A stretch of 64,000 bases of DNA from Streptomyces sp. AC558_RSS880. Its GTDB lineage: Bacteria > Actinomycetota > Actinomycetes > Streptomycetales > Streptomycetaceae. A model generated the notes under the pieces. It was not told where the DNA came from and searched no databases. It saw only the letters and a program-made list of their open reading frames with translations. Positions 1 through 8,454 of this stretch are shown piece by piece (the first letter of the stretch is position 1; every line of letters begins with the position of its first letter). Location of the stretch: positions 315,973 to 379,972 of the forward strand of contig NZ_JAGMUJ010000130.1 in assembly GCF_019049255.1 (NCBI RefSeq). Reading direction: 5' to 3'. The translations under genes were made by a program, and so were the position numbers.

Positions 1-498
1 CCGAACGCGGCGGTGATGCACTTCGTCGGCATGTTCGCCGATCCCGCCAAGTCCTGGCCGGATCTGGCGTTCCTGCGGGAGAACTGGGACGGGCCGATCG
101 TCCTCAAGGGCGTGCTCCATCCCGACGACGCGCGGCTCGCCGCCGACGCCGGGATGGACGGCGTGGTGGTGTCCAACCACGGCGGGCGTCAGGTGGCCGG
201 GGCGATCGCCGCGGCGGACGCGTTGCCCGGCGTGGCCGAGGCCGTCGGCGACCGGCTCACCGTGCTCTTCGACAGCGGGGTGCGCACCGGCGACGACGTC
301 TTCAAGGCCCTCGCCCTGGGGGCGCGGGCGGTCCTGCTGGGGCGTCCGTACGTCTACGGGCTCGGCCTCGACGGACAGGCGGGGGTGGAACACGTGATCC
401 GCTGCCTGCTCGCCGAACTCGACCTCACCATGGCCCTGTCGGGCCACGCCACCCCGTCCACGATCGGTCCCGACGCCCTCACGGAGGCAGCGGGCTGA
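1..498 (+). CDS. Lactate 2-monooxygenase / FMN-dependent alpha-hydroxy-acid oxidase, C-terminal part
   Basis: The gene enters from the left edge and only its last 165 residues are present. The visible part is the C-terminal half of the (beta/alpha)8 barrel of FMN-dependent 2-hydroxyacid oxidases. SNHGGRQ carries the active-site His-Gly-Gly-Arg signature, FDSGVRTGDD and the GRPYVYGL segment form the FMN phosphate-binding end, and the tail EHVIRCLLAELDLTMALSGH is of the lactate-monooxygenase type. Family members oxidise L-lactate or related acids with O2. Lactate 2-monooxygenase gives acetate, while the oxidases give pyruvate and peroxide, and the loop that separates these is upstream of the window. 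Family placement is firm; the exact substrate is inferred. Confidence 0.85.
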   Translation, partial: PNAAVMHFVGMFADPAKSWPDLAFLRENWDGPIVLKGVLHPDDARLAADAGMDGVVVSNHGGRQVAGAIAAADALPGVAEAVGDRLTVLFDSGVRTGDDVFKALALGARAVLLGRPYVYGLGLDGQAGVEHVIRCLLAELDLTMALSGHATPSTIGPDALTEAAG

Positions 499-573
499 CC
501 CGCCCCGGCCCGCACCACTACGGCGCGTGCCGGCGGTCGGGGCAGGGGGTCTTCCGGGTCGAAGCCCTGCCGG

Positions 574-594
574 GCCGCACCGTCACGGTGCGGC
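574..594. terminator. Hairpin between convergent genes
   Basis: A perfect 9-bp stem (GCCGCACCG / CGGTGCGGC) with a TCA loop lies in the 165-bp gap between the converging lactate-monooxygenase-type gene and the ricin-domain gene. It lacks a clear U tract, as is common for Streptomyces, and could serve both directions. The rest of the gap shows no gene. Confidence 0.5.
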
Positions 595-663
595 ACCACC
601 ACGGCACGTCCCGGGCCGGGGCGAGGCGGCCTCCCGGGCCGGATCCCCGCCCCGGCCCGGGGG

Positions 664-2298
664 TCACGTCACCGGCTCGGCCAGCTCCACGTGTCGGGCC
701 GCCGGGGTGCCGCTGATGGACAGGGAGCCCGTGGCCGTCCGTACCGGTTCGGGGGTCCAGCGCTGGTTCACGGTCCGGTCGCGTACCTTGACGACGATGT
801 CGGCGTTCGCGTCAGGGGTCGCCGGGGTGAGGGCCAGTTGGACGTCCCAGCGGGGCACCAGTTCGCCCTGCACGGTGAGGTCGTACCGCACGTCGCCGCC
901 CCGCCGGTCGCCGGGGTCGGCGCAGGTGCCGAGGACGACGACACCGGCGTCCTTGTGCGAGTCCAGGCACAGACCGGGATCGGCCACGCTGCGCAGCAGC
1001 CCGTCCTCCTCGTACGTCCACTGCTGGGTCCACGCCGAGGAGCAGTCCGCCAGCCGGGTCCCGGAGCCGTCCTGCGGCTCGCCCCGGGTGTCGAGGCACA
1101 GGCCGGAGGCCACGTTGCGCAGCCGCGTCCGTCCCGGCGCGGTGGGAAGCCCGGCGGCGCCGGGCGGGGACGCGGACGGCACGGCCGCGCGGCCGCCCGC
1201 CGCTCCGGTGGAGCCCGTCGGGTCGGCGGCACCGCCGTCCGGGGTGGAGGGCCCGGCGATGAGCACGCTCACCAGCACCCCGGCGGAGACCGCGCCGATG
1301 CCGGTGAGCAGGGTCCTGGTGGAGCGCACCGGGTCCGGGAACGCGATGCCCGTCAGCCGTCCGGGAACGGGGATGCGGGACAGCACACGGTGCCGGCCGC
1401 CGCCGGGCCGCCCGCCCCCGCCCCGGCGCCGGCGGGCGGTGCGTCCGCCGCGTGGGCCGGCCGTCAGGCGCCCCGGGCGCGAGTCGAGGTAGCGCCGGGC
1501 CCCCCACCCGAGCACCGCCTCGGCGATCAGCGTGCCCAACCCGCCCTCGAAGTGGCCGAGTTGTTCGGCCGCGTTCCGGCAGTAGCGGCACTCCGCCAGA
1601 TGCTGCCGGACGTCCGGCAGCAGGGCCCCGCCCCGCCGGATGGGGACGTCGAGGAGGCGGTTGTAGAAGCGGCAGTCCTTCGTCGGTGCCAGTTCCTGAT
1701 GGGCGTGGACACAACCTTGACGGAATTTTTCACGCGCCTGTTCGAGTGCGCCCGACGCGATGTCGGGGTCCATGCCGAGCAGACCGGCCGGCACGGAAAT
1801 CGGCTCGGCCTCGACCTCGACGTGCCAGAGCAAACAGCGCGCGAGTGCGGGCAGCGAGCGGAATGCCCGCTGGGCGAGTGCGCGGTTTTCCGGAGTCATG
1901 GTGGTCGCCGCGCGCATGCCGCGCCCGCCCGCCGGTTTCTGCAGCTCCGGCATAACTCCGGCTATTCGATCGTCCGCGGCCCACTCGCGGACCGTGTCCC
2001 GCACGCCCACCAGCAGCACCGGCCGGAGCGCGACGGCCGATTCGCCGACGGCGACCCGGTCCAGGACCCGGTGCAGGGCGGCCGCGGTGACCATGGCGGC
2101 GAGCTGCCCCGACGAGGCGAGGCAGACGGCCGCGTAGTCGTGCATCGACTGCCAGTGCCGTGCCGACAGCAGCGCGACGGAAGAGGCGGCCTCGCCTTCC
2201 GGACGGCCCCGCAACCGGACGGCGAGGAACTCGTCGGATTCCCCCCGGTCCCCGCCGGGCGGCGGATACGGGGGGCGAGGGGGGTGGGGGGTGTGCAC
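664..2298 (-). CDS. Membrane protein with zinc-finger-like N-terminal region and C-terminal ricin-type lectin domain
   Basis: About 544 aa. The start is a GTG at 2298, preceded by GGAAGGA at about 8 nt; an open frame continues to 2772 but has no better signal. The N-terminal 220 residues are helical and reminiscent of a degenerate sigma-like or regulatory fold. An HxxxCxxC motif (HLAECRYC, near residue 232) is the anti-sigma/zf-HC2 type of zinc site. A basic, Gly/Arg-rich linker and one membrane span (about residues 325-347) follow. After an Ala/Pro/Gly stretch the outer region is a ricin B-type trefoil (about 390-510) with GLCLDTRG, QQWTYEEDG and a second CLDS repeat. The layout suggests a cytoplasmic regulatory head coupled to an extracellular carbohydrate-binding domain. 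No partner sigma gene is adjacent. Function is unknown. Confidence 0.6.
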   Translation of the reverse strand: MHTPHPPRPPYPPPGGDRGESDEFLAVRLRGRPEGEAASSVALLSARHWQSMHDYAAVCLASSGQLAAMVTAAALHRVLDRVAVGESAVALRPVLLVGVRDTVREWAADDRIAGVMPELQKPAGGRGMRAATTMTPENRALAQRAFRSLPALARCLLWHVEVEAEPISVPAGLLGMDPDIASGALEQAREKFRQGCVHAHQELAPTKDCRFYNRLLDVPIRRGGALLPDVRQHLAECRYCRNAAEQLGHFEGGLGTLIAEAVLGWGARRYLDSRPGRLTAGPRGGRTARRRRGGGGRPGGGRHRVLSRIPVPGRLTGIAFPDPVRSTRTLLTGIGAVSAGVLVSVLIAGPSTPDGGAADPTGSTGAAGGRAAVPSASPPGAAGLPTAPGRTRLRNVASGLCLDTRGEPQDGSGTRLADCSSAWTQQWTYEEDGLLRSVADPGLCLDSHKDAGVVVLGTCADPGDRRGGDVRYDLTVQGELVPRWDVQLALTPATPDANADIVVKVRDRTVNQRWTPEPVRTATGSLSISGTPAARHVELAEPVT

Positions 2299-2853
2299 TG
2301 AGATGGTTCCTTCCCACAGCGCATGTGACATTCGAGGGTTTCCGACGCCGAAAAGGAGACCGTTGGGTGCATGCCTCTTTGGCGCGGCACGGGGGGGCGG
2401 AAATTCACCGACGGCGAATCGGACCCGGTTCATCAACTCACGTGCGCCCCCGGCCTTTACCCCCCGCACGGGTGGCTCACTCTCGCACAACCCGCGCTCG
2501 GCCAACAAGGCGCTCGGGCAACATCCGCGCGTTGACAGAAAGTCAGAAAGGAAACGCGGCCCGCCGCTCTCACCGCGGCTTTCGGCCCGGGTTTTCACGC
2601 CGTTCACAGGCGGGGCGTCCCAGGGGGCGCCCGGGCCCCTTCCGCGCCCCGTGCGAACTCCGCGCCCGCACCGGCGCCTCGCGCACGCCCCCGGCGCACG
2701 CCGGAGCGTGGTCAACCGGTCACGGCCCTTCCCGGAGGGCACGCGCAGAGATGGCGGCCCTCCCGCGCGCACGGCCGCCGGCCCCGGTCCTCCCGCCCCC
2801 GGCCGCCGGCCCCGAGGGACCCCGGCATCCCGCGCGACCCGTCCCCGCGCGGT
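2299..2853. other. Intergenic region without a supported gene
   Basis: About 555 bp upstream of the ricin-domain gene and downstream of the Fic-like gene. Several frames stay open here, but none has the third-position GC pattern, a ribosome-binding site or a recognisable motif. A TTGACA hexamer occurs near 2532 on the plus strand without a good -10. The segment 2340-2560 is noticeably richer in A/T than its surroundings and probably holds the promoter of the minus-strand gene. Confidence 0.5.
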
Positions 2854-3231
2854 TCAGATCTGCCAGGAGCGCAGCCGGTCGGCCGCGCTGTACACGTCCG
2901 CCTCGCCGGAGATCAGGTCGCGCGCCAGATCGACCAGGGCGCCGTAGGGCGGGTCGATGCCGACCCCGCTGACGAACATGTACGCGACCGCCGTGGCACA
3001 GGCGAAGCGGGCGTTGGCCGAGGGCAGCGGCCGGAGCACGGCGAGGGTGTGCAGCAGGGCCGCCGCCCGCCAGGCCGGATCGGAGTCGACGCCCAGCCGG
3101 GGCGGGTCCACGCGGTGACGGGCGACGGCCGCGACGAGGGCGGAGAAGTCGTTGACGACGGGCTGGTCCGGGAGGACCTCCTCGTGCCGCTGGAGCAGCC
3201 AGGGCACGTCGATGTGGAGCACGGGTGCCAT
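2854..3231 (-). CDS. Fic/Doc-family toxin-like protein (degenerate Fic motif)
   Basis: 125 aa. The overall sequence (N-terminal VLHIDVPWLLQRHEEVLP, then DPAWRAAALLHTLAVLRPLPSAN, then GIDPPYGALVDLARDL) matches the small Streptomyces Fic-family proteins annotated as the toxin component of toxin-antitoxin pairs. Canonical Fic proteins carry H-x-F-x-[DE]-G-N-x-x-R. Here the corresponding stretch reads RPLPSANAR, so the catalytic His and the acidic residue are replaced while Asn and Arg remain. It is therefore doubtful that it transfers AMP or phosphate. The gene follows the RHH gene with a 3-nt gap, in the antitoxin-first order. Start ATG at 3231. Confidence 0.7.
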   Translation of the reverse strand: MAPVLHIDVPWLLQRHEEVLPDQPVVNDFSALVAAVARHRVDPPRLGVDSDPAWRAAALLHTLAVLRPLPSANARFACATAVAYMFVSGVGIDPPYGALVDLARDLISGEADVYSAADRLRSWQI

Positions 3232-3234
3232 CGG

Positions 3235-3480
3235 TCAGGCGGCCCGTCCCGCGCCGCCGGCGGAGGGTTCGTCGTCCGGGAAGGCCGCGGCGAATTCGTC
3301 GGCGTGGGAGGCGAAGAACCGGCGGAAGGCTTCCGCGCCCTCCTGCAGGGCGCGGTGGCGTGCTATGTCCGCCGCGGCCGCCTCCCGCACGAGCGCCTTC
3401 ATGGACGTACCGCGCTCCTTGGCGATCTGCCGCAGGTCCTCGAGCTCGCGGTCGCTGAACTCCACGTTGAGAGCTGGCAT
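3235..3480 (-). CDS. Ribbon-helix-helix antitoxin-like protein
   Basis: 81 aa. The N-terminal strand PALNVEFSD followed by helices with RQIAKERGTSMKALVREAA is a typical ribbon-helix-helix (CopG/Arc-like) DNA-binding unit. The C-terminal half, rich in Phe, Ala and acidic residues, would be the toxin-binding tail. It sits directly before the Fic-like gene on the same strand, and such antitoxins normally repress their own operon as a dimer. Start ATG at 3480. The AT-rich stretch just upstream (about 3505-3535) is the likely promoter. Confidence 0.7.
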   Translation of the reverse strand: MPALNVEFSDRELEDLRQIAKERGTSMKALVREAAAADIARHRALQEGAEAFRRFFASHADEFAAAFPDDEPSAGGAGRAA

Positions 3481-3547
3481 GCCTTCACGGTACCGCGCGG
3501 GTACTGAATCGTAAATACGTGCAGGTCAGACCGTACAGAAAGGGGTA

Positions 3548-3589
3548 CCGGCGGGGGCCGACGGCCGAGTGGCCGCCGGCCCCCGCCGG
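3548..3589 (-). terminator. Rho-independent terminator of the cellulase gene
   Basis: A 13-bp perfect stem (arms 3548-3560 and 3577-3589) with an inner 5-bp extension after one mismatch and a GAGT loop lies 8 bp past the GH9 stop codon. On the minus strand it is followed by CCTTTCTGT, a weak U-rich run. Confidence 0.75.
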
Positions 3590-3597
3590 GACGGGTG

Positions 3598-5841
3598 TCA
3601 GCCCTGATCGGCCACGAAGGAGGCCATGCGGGTCAGGGCCGCGTTCCAGTTGATGGTGTGTTCGTTGGTGGACCAGGACTGGATGTCGTCGATGAAGCAG
3701 AACTGACCGACGCAGCCCTGGAGCTTCGACTGGGCGAAGGGGTCCTGGATGCTGGAGTTGGGTCCGCCGGAGAGCGTTCCGGCGGGCGGGTTCGGCAGGT
3801 TCGGGTCGAGCTGCGCGGCGTACCAGCGGCTGTGCTGGTTGTGCGCGTTGACCTCGCCGTAGCCGGTGACGTACGACATGTTCAGGGCGTTGCGGCCCAG
3901 GATGTAGTCCATGCTCTGCAGCGCGCCGTCCCGGTACTTCGAGGCGCCGGTGAGGTCGTAGGCGGTGGCGAGGACGACCGCGTTGTTGAGGATCTGGTGG
4001 CTGGAGCCCCAGTCGTAGACGTTGCCGGCCGGCGCGTACGGCATGCCGTACGGGTGGGCCTTCAGCGTGGCCAGGTAGCCGTCGGCGCCCTGGACGACGG
4101 AGCGGCGGACCTTGTCCCGGCCGGGCAGCCGGTTGGGCACGGTGGCGAGGTCGAGCCGGCCGGCCGCGGCGGTGCGCGCCCAGTCGAAACCGAGGGGGCC
4201 GAAGATGTCGGCGGTGTGCACCGGGGAGTTCAGGACGTACTCCTCGAACTGCCGCTCCCCCGTGGTGAGGTACAGCTCGGCGGCGGCCCAGTAGAACTCG
4301 TCGGCCACGGTGTCGTCGGGGTAGGCGCCGCCGCCGATGCCGTCGTCCGGATCGGCGAGGAGGTCCGGGTGGGCGAGGGCCGCCGTCCAGGCCTTTCGGG
4401 CCGCCGCCAGGGTGGTGGCCGCGAACTCCTTGTCGTAGGAGCGGTAGAGCCGTGCCGCCTGGGCCGCCGTGGCCGCGAGGTTGAGGGTGGCGGCGGTGGT
4501 CGGCGGGTGCAGTTCCCGCTTCTGGGGGTCGTCGCTGGGCAGCAGCGGCAGCCCGGTCCACTGCTCGTCGTGGATCTTGTGGTGGGCCATTCCGGCCAGC
4601 GGCTCACCCTCGGGGACCTGCATCTTCAGCAGGAACTCCAGTTCCCAGCGGGCCTCGTCGAGGATGTCCGGGACCTTGTTGCCGCTCTCCGGGATGTTCA
4701 GCGTGCCGTCGCCGAGCTTGTCCGCCTCGCCGGTGCGGGCGTGCCGGGCGCGTTCGTAGGTGCTGAGCACCTCCCAGGTGCTGATGCCTCCGTTGACGAC
4801 GTACTTGCCGTGGTCGCCGGCGTCGTACCAGCCGCCGGTGACGTCGAGGGTGTAGTCGCAGACCCCGGGCTGGCAGGGCACCTGGCCGTCGCCCTGGTTG
4901 GGGGCCACGCCCACGTGTCCGGCCGGGCGGCCGTAGCCGGGGCGCAGGTCGTCGCGGATCTCGGTGCCGCTGCGCTGGGTGTAGTAGTACTTCGCCGAGT
5001 CCAGCCGCAGCCGCTCGTACGCGCTCGCGTCGATGTCGAAGGGCCGGCTGGTCTCGCCGTCCACGACCAGGGTGTAGCCGGTGCCGCGCTTGCGGTGGCC
5101 GCCGAAGTCGATGGAGTGGACGTTCTCCCCGGAGGAGCCGTCCACGCCCCGCGGCACGGTCCAGCCCTTGCGGACCACCCGGCCGTCGTCGTCCTTCAGC
5201 CGCCAGGGCAGCCGCTCGCCGGCGTCGGTGACGAGGGTGGCGTTCTTCGGTCCGGAGGGCAGGTAGGCGACCTGGTTGACCCGGACGCGGGGCCCGGTGT
5301 CGGGCTCGTACGGCTCGGGGGCGACCCCGCCCAGCAGGGACACGTCGTCCACGCAGAACCGCCAGGGGTCCGCGCTGCCGCCGAGCTGGAAGCCGACCTG
5401 GCCCTGAGCGGTGTCGACGGGCGAGGTGAAGGTGTACGAGTAGGTGTCACCGGAGACGCTGAGCTGCGGTGACACCTCGTAGTAGGTGTCGTACGGCGCC
5501 GCCTGCAGGCCGACGATCGCCCGCACGACATGGCCCGCGGGCGAGCCGGTCGCGCTGAAGGAGAAGCGGTACGACTCCCCCTTCACCAGGGTGATGTCGT
5601 TCTGGCCGACGGCCGCGTCCCAGCGGTTGGCGGTGCCGCCGGGGACGTCGGCGCACAGGCGGCCGTCGGCCGGGCCCGCGGTGACGTTGGCGGAGGCCCA
5701 CCAGGGGTCGGTGCCGGTGTCGAAGGTGCCGTTGCGGACCTGCTCGACCTCGTCCGCCCCGGCCGGGGCGGCGGGCAGCGCGGTGAGCGCGGTCGCCAGC
5801 AGTCCGGTCAGGGACAGCAGAGCGGTTCTGCGTCTGTTCAC
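3598..5841 (-). CDS. Secreted glycoside hydrolase family 9 endoglucanase with N-terminal CBM
   Basis: About 747 aa. The start is a GTG at 5841 with GAGGAG 7 nt upstream. Order of domains: Sec signal peptide (about 1-29, cleavage after PAGA); a CBM4/9-like beta-sandwich (about 35-165, beginning NGTFDTGTDPWW); the CelD-type Ig-like domain (about 170-280); and the GH9 (alpha/alpha)6 barrel to the end. WYDAGDHGKY holds the catalytic Asp pair (D340, D343). STNEH near the C-terminus holds the catalytic acid Glu (E727). HNQHSRWY is the conserved substrate-binding His/Arg loop. It would hydrolyse beta-1,4-glucan outside the cell. A perfect CebR operator lies 45 bp upstream of the start, so induction by cello-oligosaccharides is expected. 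Confidence 0.93.
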   Translation of the reverse strand: MNRRRTALLSLTGLLATALTALPAAPAGADEVEQVRNGTFDTGTDPWWASANVTAGPADGRLCADVPGGTANRWDAAVGQNDITLVKGESYRFSFSATGSPAGHVVRAIVGLQAAPYDTYYEVSPQLSVSGDTYSYTFTSPVDTAQGQVGFQLGGSADPWRFCVDDVSLLGGVAPEPYEPDTGPRVRVNQVAYLPSGPKNATLVTDAGERLPWRLKDDDGRVVRKGWTVPRGVDGSSGENVHSIDFGGHRKRGTGYTLVVDGETSRPFDIDASAYERLRLDSAKYYYTQRSGTEIRDDLRPGYGRPAGHVGVAPNQGDGQVPCQPGVCDYTLDVTGGWYDAGDHGKYVVNGGISTWEVLSTYERARHARTGEADKLGDGTLNIPESGNKVPDILDEARWELEFLLKMQVPEGEPLAGMAHHKIHDEQWTGLPLLPSDDPQKRELHPPTTAATLNLAATAAQAARLYRSYDKEFAATTLAAARKAWTAALAHPDLLADPDDGIGGGAYPDDTVADEFYWAAAELYLTTGERQFEEYVLNSPVHTADIFGPLGFDWARTAAAGRLDLATVPNRLPGRDKVRRSVVQGADGYLATLKAHPYGMPYAPAGNVYDWGSSHQILNNAVVLATAYDLTGASKYRDGALQSMDYILGRNALNMSYVTGYGEVNAHNQHSRWYAAQLDPNLPNPPAGTLSGGPNSSIQDPFAQSKLQGCVGQFCFIDDIQSWSTNEHTINWNAALTRMASFVADQG

Positions 5842-5885
5842 GTCTGGGCTCCTCTTGGGGAGGTGCGGGGGCGCGGAAGCACATA

Positions 5886-5899
5886 TGGGAGCGCTCCCA
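5886..5899. promoter_or_regulatory. CebR operator (cellobiose/cello-oligosaccharide repressor box)
   Basis: TGGGAGCGCTCCCA is the perfect 14-bp palindrome known as the CebR site in Streptomyces. It lies in the 5' region of the GH9 gene. On the minus strand a possible promoter with -35 TTGACG (5945-5940) and an 18-nt spacer to AACCAT (5921-5916) precedes it, so the box would cover the transcription start. The divergent SpoIIE-type gene begins 175 bp away on the other side. Confidence 0.9.
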
Positions 5900-6074
5900 T
5901 CTCCGTACGCGGACCATGGTTGTGGCAGGTGTGACACTCCGTCAACGGTTGGGACGGGACTGGTGAGGATCACCCGGAGCGGAGGTTCGCAGTCCGCGTC
6001 GGGCCGCGACCCACTAGGCTGGAACTCAGGCGATACACCGGTTCACGGTGAGTGTGCGCGATGGAGTGGCGACG

Positions 6075-8453
6075 ATGAGGCCGGACGACCCGTTCGACGA
6101 TGCCGTGACGGCCCGGGCCGTCATCGCCGCCGACGGCACGCTCGCGCGGTGGAGCGAGGGTGCGCGCCTGCTGCTGGGACACACGGCCGAGGAGGTCGTC
6201 GGCCGCCCGGCCACCGACCTGCTGGCCGAGGGCTCCGGTCCGCCCCGGCTCCCGGCCGCCCGCTGGAGCGGCACCCTCGCCCTGCGGCACCGCGACGGCT
6301 CCGCCGTCACGGTGTGGCTGCTCGCCCACCACAGACGGCCGGGGGACGACGGTCCGGGGGAGTGGCTCGCCGTCACCCCGCTGGACACCACGGACCAGGA
6401 ACTGCCCGACGATCCGCTGGTCAGGACGGCCGTGTTCCAGTCGCCCTGCGCCACGATGGTCTTCGACGAAGGGCTGCGCCTGCGCGGGGTCAACGACGCC
6501 ATGGCCCACCTCCTCGGCCTGCCGGCCCCCCACCTGCGGGGGCTCAGGCCCACCGACATCGGCGGCCGGCCGCAGCACTCCGAACTCGAGCGCCAGCTGC
6601 GCCAGGTGCTGCGCACCGGCCGGCCGGCCGAGATGCAGACGTACATGAAGGCCACCGGCGAGAACCGCGCGCACGCCTGGCTGGCCCGGCTCGCACCGCT
6701 CACCGACCACTCCGGCCGGGTGCGGGGCGTGTGCGTGACGGCCCACGACTTCACCGAGCAGTACCGGGCGCGGGAGCGGCTGCAGCTGGTCAACGAGGCC
6801 AGCATCCGCATCGGCACCACCCTGGACGTCACCCGGACGGCGCAGGAACTGGCCGAGGTGTGCGTGCCCGCGCTCGCCGACTTCGTCAGCGTGGACCTGC
6901 TGGAGCCCGAGGAGCCCGGAGGCGAGCCCACCGGCCCGCTGACCACGCCCGTCTCGCTGCGCCGGGTCGCCCATCAGTCCCTGACACCGGGCAGCCCCGA
7001 GTCGGTCGCCCGCACGGGCGAGGTGGTCGTCTACCCGGCCGCCGCGCCCCAGGCCGACTCGCTGATCGCGGGCCACAGCATCGTGGCCTCGGTGCCCTCC
7101 GGCGATCTCGACCCGTGGCTCGCGGTGGACGAGGCACGCGCCCGGCAGGTCCGGGAGTTCGGCGTCCACTCCATGCTGTCCGTCCCGCTCCAGGCGCGCG
7201 GTACGACCCTCGGGGTGGCCGCCTTCACCCGCTTCACCCGTCCCGAGGCGTTCACCCACGACGACGTGCTGCTGGCCGAGGAGGTCACCGCGCGCGCCGC
7301 CGTCTGCATCGACAACGCCCGCCGGTACTCCCGTGAACGCGAGACCACCCTCGCGCTCCAGCGCAGCCTGCTCCCCCGCACCCTGCCGCGCACGGCCGCC
7401 GTGGAGGCGGCCACCCGCTATCTGCCGGCCGCGCGCTCCGGTGTGGGCGGCGACTGGTTCGACGTGATCCCGCTGTCCGGGATGCGGGTGGCCATGGTCG
7501 TCGGGGACGTCGTCGGACACGGCATCCAGGCGTCCGCGACCATGGGCCGGCTGCGCACGGCGGTGCGCACCCTCGCCGACATCGACCTGGCACCCGACGA
7601 ACTGCTCACGCACCTCGACGACCTGGTCCTCCACCTCTCGCACGAGTCGGGCGGCGACCCCGCGTCGGGCGAGCTCGGCGCGACCTGTCTGTACGCGGTG
7701 TACGACCCGGTGTCGCGGCGCTGCTCCCTGTCCCGGGCGGGGCACCCCGCACCGGTGCTGATCCCGCCGGGCGGTCCGGCCCGGCACCTCGATGTGCCCT
7801 CCGGGCCGCCGCTGGGCCTGGGCGGGCTGCCGTTCGAGTCGGTCGAGCTGGAGCTGCCCGACGACGCGGTGCTGGCGTTCTACACCGACGGGCTGGTCGA
7901 GTCCCGCGGGCGGGACACCGAGGTCGGTCAGGCCCTGCTCCGCGAGGCGCTGTCCAACGCCGCAGGCCCGCTCGACGAGACCTGCGACCGGGTCCTGCAT
8001 ACCGTGCTCGCGCCGGGCGGCACGACGGACGACGTGGCCCTGCTGCTGGCCCGTACCCACGGTCTGCCGTCCGCGCAGGTCGCCACCTGGGACATCCCCG
8101 CCGACCCGGCACTGGTCGCCCCCGTCCGCAAGCAGGTCCTCGACCAACTGGCCACCTGGGCGCTGACCGAGGCGTCGTTCACCGCGGAGCTGGTGGTGAG
8201 CGAGCTGGTCACCAACGCCATCCGGTACGGCGCCCCACCCATCCGGCTACGGCTGATCCACGACGCCTCGACGCTGATCTGCGAGGTGTCCGACACCAGC
8301 CACACGGCACCGCATCTGCGCCGGGCCAAGACCTGGGACGAAGGCGGCCGGGGCCTGCTGCTGGTCGCCCAGCTCACCCAGCGCTGGGGCAGCAGACACA
8401 CGGCCGACGGCAAGACCATCTGGTCGGAACTGGCCCTGGTGGACGAGATGTGA
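6075..8453 (+). CDS. PAS-GAF-SpoIIE (PP2C) phosphatase with C-terminal HATPase anti-sigma kinase domain
   Basis: About 792 aa. ATG 6075 is chosen because GGAG lies 8 nt upstream; an in-frame GTG at 6048 has no site. The order is a first PAS-like unit (about 15-95), a second PAS (about 120-235, ATMVFDEGLRLRGVNDA), a GAF domain (about 250-425, ending VCIDNARRYSRE), a SpoIIE/PP2C phosphatase (about 440-660, with GGDWFD, GDVVGHG and FYTDGLVE as metal-binding motifs) and a HATPase_c domain (about 665-792, ELVVSELVTNAIRYG N-box, DEGGRGLLLV). Such proteins dephosphorylate anti-anti-sigma STAS proteins, and the ATPase module is related to the RsbW/SpoIIAB kinases. One polypeptide could therefore both add and remove phosphate. 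The lipoprotein gene begins 1 nt after it. Confidence 0.9.
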   Translation: MRPDDPFDDAVTARAVIAADGTLARWSEGARLLLGHTAEEVVGRPATDLLAEGSGPPRLPAARWSGTLALRHRDGSAVTVWLLAHHRRPGDDGPGEWLAVTPLDTTDQELPDDPLVRTAVFQSPCATMVFDEGLRLRGVNDAMAHLLGLPAPHLRGLRPTDIGGRPQHSELERQLRQVLRTGRPAEMQTYMKATGENRAHAWLARLAPLTDHSGRVRGVCVTAHDFTEQYRARERLQLVNEASIRIGTTLDVTRTAQELAEVCVPALADFVSVDLLEPEEPGGEPTGPLTTPVSLRRVAHQSLTPGSPESVARTGEVVVYPAAAPQADSLIAGHSIVASVPSGDLDPWLAVDEARARQVREFGVHSMLSVPLQARGTTLGVAAFTRFTRPEAFTHDDVLLAEEVTARAAVCIDNARRYSRERETTLALQRSLLPRTLPRTAAVEAATRYLPAARSGVGGDWFDVIPLSGMRVAMVVGDVVGHGIQASATMGRLRTAVRTLADIDLAPDELLTHLDDLVLHLSHESGGDPASGELGATCLYAVYDPVSRRCSLSRAGHPAPVLIPPGGPARHLDVPSGPPLGLGGLPFESVELELPDDAVLAFYTDGLVESRGRDTEVGQALLREALSNAAGPLDETCDRVLHTVLAPGGTTDDVALLLARTHGLPSAQVATWDIPADPALVAPVRKQVLDQLATWALTEASFTAELVVSELVTNAIRYGAPPIRLRLIHDASTLICEVSDTSHTAPHLRRAKTWDEGGRGLLLVAQLTQRWGSRHTADGKTIWSELALVDEM

Positions 8454-8454
8454 C

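Noticed and set aside
1..498. Lactate monooxygenase as part of the rhamnose/lactate pathway
   Set aside because: It is 38 kb away, cut by the window edge, and without a shared regulatory site.
3595..5472. Long plus-strand frame antisense to the GH9 gene
   Set aside because: It is a shadow of the cellulase gene, with no recognisable motif.
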